A DNA stretch of 64,000 bases from Kalaharituber pfeilii (Eukaryota > Ascomycota > Pezizomycetes > Pezizales > Pezizaceae), in the NCBI GenBank assembly GCA_015179045.1, contig WHUZ01000095.1, positions 62,001 through 126,000 on the forward strand. Reading direction: 5' to 3'. This document shows positions 59,611 through 64,000 of this stretch, piece by piece. A program made the translations under genes and the position numbers. Within the stretch, counting starts at the first letter, position 1. Each line of letters opens with the position of its first letter. The notes under the pieces were generated by a model. That model did not search any database and was not told the DNA's origin. It saw only the letters and a list, made by a program, of their open reading frames with translations.

Positions 59611-59720
59611 CTCGCTGGTTCGAAAAGTATTGGAATGCTGCATAACATATTTGCATTATTCCAAAAGGCGAATAGCCCACACAATTTATGCAGCGTTCCA
59701 ATACTTTCCGAACCAGCGAG
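59611..59720. mobile_element. TA-flanked MITE (Tc1/mariner-type ends), 110 bp
   Basis: Imperfect terminal inverted repeats of about 35 bp begin CTCGCTGGTTCGAAAAGTAT on the left and mirror as ATACTTTCCGAACCAGCGAG on the right. TA dinucleotides lie on both sides (59609-59610 and 59721-59722). There is no coding capacity. TA target duplication plus this end structure fits the Tc1/mariner superfamily. Confidence 0.7.
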
Positions 59721-59722
59721 TA

Positions 59723-60209
59723 TACTAGACAGAAAAATAAGTATTTGGACAGGGGATATGCGCCATGTAGTATTCGGCAGAAACTAGCATATTTTCGTCT
59801 GGTGATAGCCATAAGACAGTCCAAATTTTGTGATAGGGTGTCCCACTTCATTATGTAAGAAAGTATTTGGACAGCTGACGTGATGAAATTTGGGTACTAG
59901 ACAGAAAAATAAGTATTTGGGCAGGGGATAATGCATATTATGCGCTATGCGGTATTTGGCAGAAACTAGCATATTTTTGTATGCTTGGCAGTAAAGAATA
60001 GGTGTAAAAGTCCAAATTCATTATGTCAGCTGTCCAAATTTCAACACGTCAGCTGTCCAAATACTTCTTTGGATACCCTATCACGAAATTTGGACTGTCT
60101 TATGGCTATCACCAGCCAAGCATATGAAAATATGCTAGTTTCTGCCAAATACTGCATCATACATAATATGCATTGTCCCCTGTCCAAATACTTATTTTTC
60201 TATCTAGTA
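59723..60209. mobile_element. second TA-flanked inverted-repeat element with internal duplicate end
   Basis: Left end TACTAGACAGAAAAATAAGT at 59723 mirrors the right end ACTTATTTTTCTATCTAGTA, which finishes at 60209. Subterminal sequence is also inverted: TTTGGACAGGGG, GCAGAAACTAGCATATTTTC, and GATAGCCATAAGACAGTCCA with its complement near 60095. A third copy of the left end starts at 59895, indicating an internal duplication or nested insertion. It abuts the previous MITE. Non-autonomous. Confidence 0.65.
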
Positions 60210-60267
60210 GCGCATGTTCCGGAGATGCTAGTGTGCTCCTTAGCGGCACTCGCATTATGCATATAAG

Positions 60268-60956
60268 TACTACCAGTACCGTATGGGTAACGATGTGCAC
60301 ACCGGTAACGCTGGGCACCTTGGCGCCGGTTCTGCACCCTCCCCAACATCAAAATGTCAGGCATATCTTACAGAATATATTTCTAAAATGTGTGATGAAT
60401 TAATTATAGACCATATATTGACTGTGCTGATTCTGAATTTGAAGGGAAAAAAGTGAAAATGCTACTCCTACAGCATCTACAGTTGCCTCACCTCTCTACC
60501 TTATGAAATAGTCTCCTCTAGCACCTACTAGCAAATACTAACTCACTGCAACGCTCTACCTACTCATGGAATAGTGGGAATGGTAGCAATGGTACTACAA
60601 GTGCTATATTACAATACATGAGTAGTAACAGCTTGAGATCTGTAATATAGCACTGTATGCTCCTGTAGCAAGAAATTGTGCATAACTAAGAAATTGAGCA
60701 TTTTCCGGATATGACAACAAAAAATTCCTGTGAGTGCAAATAGCTCTCAAGGGGGCTCAAATTGAAGCCAGAGCATGGTAGAATGCATGGAATTATCTTC
60801 CACATATTTATTGAGCCAATTTTTAGGAGATGGGTAGTAACCTATTTGGTATATCCCAAATCCTATGCTAGACATACTCTGAGCTGCCAAGTGTCAATGA
60901 TCCTACCTAAAATCTTATTTATTTTGACATATACTTTATTACCTATTCTGAGGAAG
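60268..60956 (+). repeat. 689-bp arm of a long inverted repeat (left)
   Basis: Near-identical reverse complement of 61430-62107. It begins TACTACCAGTACCG and ends TTACCTATTCTGAGGAAG. It contains a short open frame (60762-60992) whose text MKPEHGRMHGIIFHIFIEPI is mirrored almost exactly in the other arm. Only scattered transitions and small indels separate the arms. Confidence 0.9.
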
Positions 60957-61429
60957 TATAGCAAGTTTGGCAATGTCAAAGAGCCGCTATGACCGTAGAG
61001 TGAGCAGCCTGCATATGTCAGATATATCAGATATACAGCATCACATACATACGATATGCAACAGTAATAATTGCATCACCAGCATCATGTAGTGCTATAT
61101 GAGCTGTACACAGCCTCGAAACCAGCACAAACTATAGGTATCTAGATTAATATCTAGAGTGGGGCTGTCATATCAATAATAAATTGTCGGTTATGCAGGT
61201 ACATATTAGTACTGCCCTGTTGTAGAGTACACCTGATGCGTAGATACTCTCTAAAGCTACAAATATAACGATATATAGAAGAAGATATTTATAACAGCTG
61301 CTAGTATGGAGTAATAGTTTTGGGTAGCTGAAAACTAGTCACGGTGTGGCATACCTAACATAGGCCGGCTACTTACTCTATAGCCATGATGACCCCATGG
61401 CATGGCCAAACACGACCAAACTACCTACG
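60957..61429. other. 473-bp spacer of the long inverted repeat
   Basis: AT-rich, with direct short repeats such as CAGATATATCAGATATAC near 61018. No coding frame. It forms the loop between the two inverted arms. Confidence 0.7.
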
Positions 61430-62107
61430 CTTCCTCAGAATAGGTAATAGAGTATATGTCAAAATAAATAAGATTTTAGGTAGGATCATTGACACTTGGC
61501 AGCTCAGAGTATGTCTAGCATAGGATTTGGGATATACCAAATAGGTCACTACCCATCTCCTAAAAATTGGCCCAATAAATATGCGGAAGATAATTCCATG
61601 CATTCTACCATGCTCTGGCTTCAATTTGAGCCCCCTTGAGAGCTATTTGCACTCACAGGAATTTTTTGTTGTCATATCCGGAAAATGCTCAATTTCTTAG
61701 TTATGCACAATTTCTTGCTACAGGAGCATACAGTGCTATATTACAGATCTCAAGCTGTTACTACTCATGTATTGTAATATAGCACTTGTAGTACCATTGC
61801 TACCATTCCCACTATTCCATGAGTAGGTAGAGCGTTGCAGTGAGTTAGTATTTGCTAGTAGGTGCTAGAGGAGGTTATTTCATAAGGCAGAGGGGTGAGG
61901 CAACTGTAGATGCTGTAGGAGTAGCATTTTCACTTTTTTCTCTTCAAATTCAGAATCAGCGCAGTCAATATGGTCTATAACTAATTCAACATATATATAT
62001 TCTGTGAGATATGCCTGACATTTTGATGTTGGGGAGGGTGCAGAACCGGCGCCAAGGTGCCCAGCGTTACCGGTGTGCACATCGTTACCCATACGGTACT
62101 GGTAGTA
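61430..62107 (-). repeat. 678-bp arm of a long inverted repeat (right)
   Basis: Reverse complement of 60268-60956. Its minus-strand frames 61421-61624 and 61880-62128 carry recognisably protein-like text (QAYLTEYIYVELVIDHIDCA) shared in part with the other arm, suggesting that the arms derive from a decayed coding element. Confidence 0.9.
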
Positions 62108-62917
62108 GAGATAGCTCAGTACGAGCACCTAATATTCTAATTCCTCTCCGAATTGCTCCAAAAATACCGGAGATAGAAACTAAGGGCACTAGTTATTATT
62201 ATATATGATAAAGATACTATACACCATCTCCGAGGTCATTCTGGATAATATAAGGCCAAGTTAAAAAGGTAGACTTGTCTAGGCTACTCAATGCAGAAAC
62301 CTCTGTATAGTAGAAGAACAGGAATAAAAGCATCTCCGAAGACTGTATCACATCAGGAATAACGAAAATGTGTCCCTGACATGCGGGCGTAGTGTCAAGA
62401 TAATTGGATACATCCCATGTGTTCGTGCGTTCTGACATTCTTCTAGCTAGCAGACCCAGCGTCTAAATACCTGCTGGGAAGCCCTGGCATCTGAACACCT
62501 CGCTAGTAAAGCCCGGCGTCCCTACTTCATATAATTCCATATGCCGTCATGCCACACAACATTTAAGCTTGCATGTCTGGATGCCCGTAAAGTGACAGAT
62601 AACGTTATTAATGAGGCAGCTCATCAAATGCTTACATCGAATGCCAATGTTAGTTACATGTGTGGTCTCAATACCTCACACACATATACTCTATATCTCG
62701 ATATGGCAGAATGAGCTCAATTTAACAGGTATGGCAGGTGCCGCTCGACGGCGGGAGCGAAGCTATCGTCTGAATATCAAGCTGCCGTTCGTAGCGAACT
62801 CCATGCGATTCGCACATGCTTGTGGTTTGAGCAAGGGGGGGCCCATCAATCCTGTCCTTATCCAGCAAGCATATTGCCTGCATTGCATTTCGGATACACG
62901 TGTGCATCTACCAACCG
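62108..62917. other. AT-rich DNA between inverted repeat and satellite
   Basis: Contains a diverged piece related to the downstream satellite (a TACCGGAGATAGAA string at about 62165 and CATCTCCGAG at about 62223) and short GC-rich direct repeats near 62440-62515. No gene is supported. Confidence 0.45.
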
Positions 62918-64000
62918 TCCACCCTACGGTTACGGTGAACTCATAACAACTGCTCCGAGTAAGCCACAAGAAGGACTAAGGTTACCGGAGATGGAATTAG
63001 GAGTCTTTTGGACCTACTCTAATAAGTCCCAACTCACATATTCATCTCCGGACATGTTATGTGCAGAAACTTGTGTAAGTACTATATAAAGGCTACTCGG
63101 TCCACCCTACGGTTACGGTGAACCTATAACAACTGCTCTGAATAAGCCATAAGAAGGGCTAAGGTTACCGGAGATAGAATTAGGAATCTTTTAGATCTAC
63201 TCTGATAAGTACCAACTCACATATTCATCTCCGGACATGGTGTACTCTTTCGGAGCAGAAACTTGTATAAGTACTATATAAAGGGTACTCCGTCCACCCT
63301 ACGGTTACGGTGAACTCATAACAACTGCTCCGAGTAAGCCACAAGAAGGACTAAGGTTACCGGAGATGGAATTAGGAATCTTTTAGATCTACTCTAATAA
63401 GTACCAACTCACATATTCATCTCCGGACAGGTTGTGCTCTTTCGGAGCAGAAACTTGTATAAAGGCTACTCTCGGCCGTCCACCCTACAGTTCCGGTGAA
63501 CCCAACACTGCTCCGAGTAAGCCACAAGAAGGATTAAGATTACCGGAGATAGAATCAGAGTCTTTTAGACCTACTCTGATAAGTAACAACTTACATCATT
63601 CATCTCCGGACATGTTGTGCTCTTTCGGAGCAGAAACTTGTATAAAGGCTACTCCATCCACCCTACAGTTCCGGTGAACCCAACACTGCTCCGAGTAAGC
63701 CACAAGAAGGATTAAGATTACCGGAGATAGAATCAGAGTCTTTTAGACCTACTCTGATAAGTAACAACTTACATCATTCATCTCCGGACATGTTGTGCTC
63801 TTTCGGAGCAGAAACTGTATGTAAGTACTATATAAAGACATAGTCTCCTAACTAGATGCTGACTAAGTGGAGTTTCATGCATGTGTGTTGCTCCGCTTTA
63901 TACAGAGGATACGGTAGGTAAACTGCTCTAAGTAAGCCACAAGGGGGATTGAGGTTACCGGAGATAAAATCAGAGCCTTTTAAACCTACTCTAATGAGTA
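62918..64000. repeat. tandem satellite, about 178-192-bp units, running off the right edge
   Basis: Units begin TCCACCCTACGGTTACGGTG or a close variant at 62918, 63101, 63293, 63479 and 63657; a further diverged partial unit occupies about 63915-64000. Each unit contains GTAAGCCACAAGAAGGA, an inverted pair CCGGAGAT...ATCTCCGG about 60-70 bp apart, a small hairpin TGCTCTTTCGGAGCA in most units, and TATAAAG near its end. Units 4 and 5 are the most alike. No coding capacity. Confidence 0.92.

Noticed and set aside
62918..64000. CRISPR-like array
   Set aside because: Units are tandem with no unique spacers and are 178-192 bp long; the organism is a eukaryote.

Overview
The window is nuclear DNA of a filamentous ascomycete (Pezizomycotina). 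This rests on short spliceosomal introns (about 50-180 bp, GTAAGT-like donors, CTRAY-like branch sites), an intron-containing tRNA, fungal gene families (NACHT-type STAND protein, Mss116, Bfr1, CYP52-like P450, CYSTM protein, Prp18, Mtq2) and degraded fungal-type mobile elements. The sequence alone does not fix genus or order. Gene density is low and very uneven: roughly 17 genes or gene remnants are separated by gene-poor stretches of up to 5 kb.

Layout. 0-2.35 kb: 5' part of a NACHT-type NLR gene (minus strand) running off the left edge. 3.8-4.5 kb: methionine sulfoxide reductase B with an apparent frameshift just before its catalytic Cys. 5.5-8.5 kb: a large lysine-rich protein with a helical fungal N-terminal domain. 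11.7-14.2 kb: a membrane-anchored haem-oxygenase-like iron oxidase. 14.2-19.4 kb: gene-poor. 19.4-22.8 kb: a membrane-anchored aspartic-protease-like protein lacking both catalytic Asp residues. 25.0-27.5 kb: an internally deleted Helitron, followed by a tRNA-derived SINE-like sequence. 28.5-32.0 kb: three adjacent housekeeping-type genes (small membrane protein, mtq2, prp18), each with several frameshifts or stops. 32.4-33.1 kb: an intact mitochondrial membrane protein. 36.9-37.4 kb: a two-exon CYSTM stress peptide. 41.7-44.4 kb: Mss116-like DEAD-box helicase with a 30-bp coding minisatellite. 45.5-47.3 kb: Bfr1. 50.3-52.4 kb: MATE transporter with one frameshift. 52.8-53.8 kb: AKTIP-like inactive E2. 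54.0 kb: tRNA-Asn with intron. 54.6-55.6 kb: broken class II aldolase gene. 56.5-58.0 kb: CYP52-type P450. 59.6-64 kb: repeat cluster with nested TA-flanked MITEs, a 690-bp inverted repeat and a roughly 185-bp satellite running off the right edge.

The genes do not form an obvious metabolic cluster. The housekeeping genes concern RNA and translation (Prp18, Mtq2, Mss116, Bfr1, tRNA-Asn), redox and stress (MsrB, CYSTM, HDO, P450, MATE), trafficking (AKTIP-like) and recognition or signalling (NLR, dead protease-like receptor). The most noteworthy observations are the clustered lesions in conserved genes (genuine decay versus assembly indels), the catalytically dead transmembrane protease-like protein, the SINE-like element, and the foldback and satellite architecture at the right end.

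Exon coordinates were worked out by eye from splice signals and reading-frame continuity; no homology search was run, so all family names rest on motif recognition.
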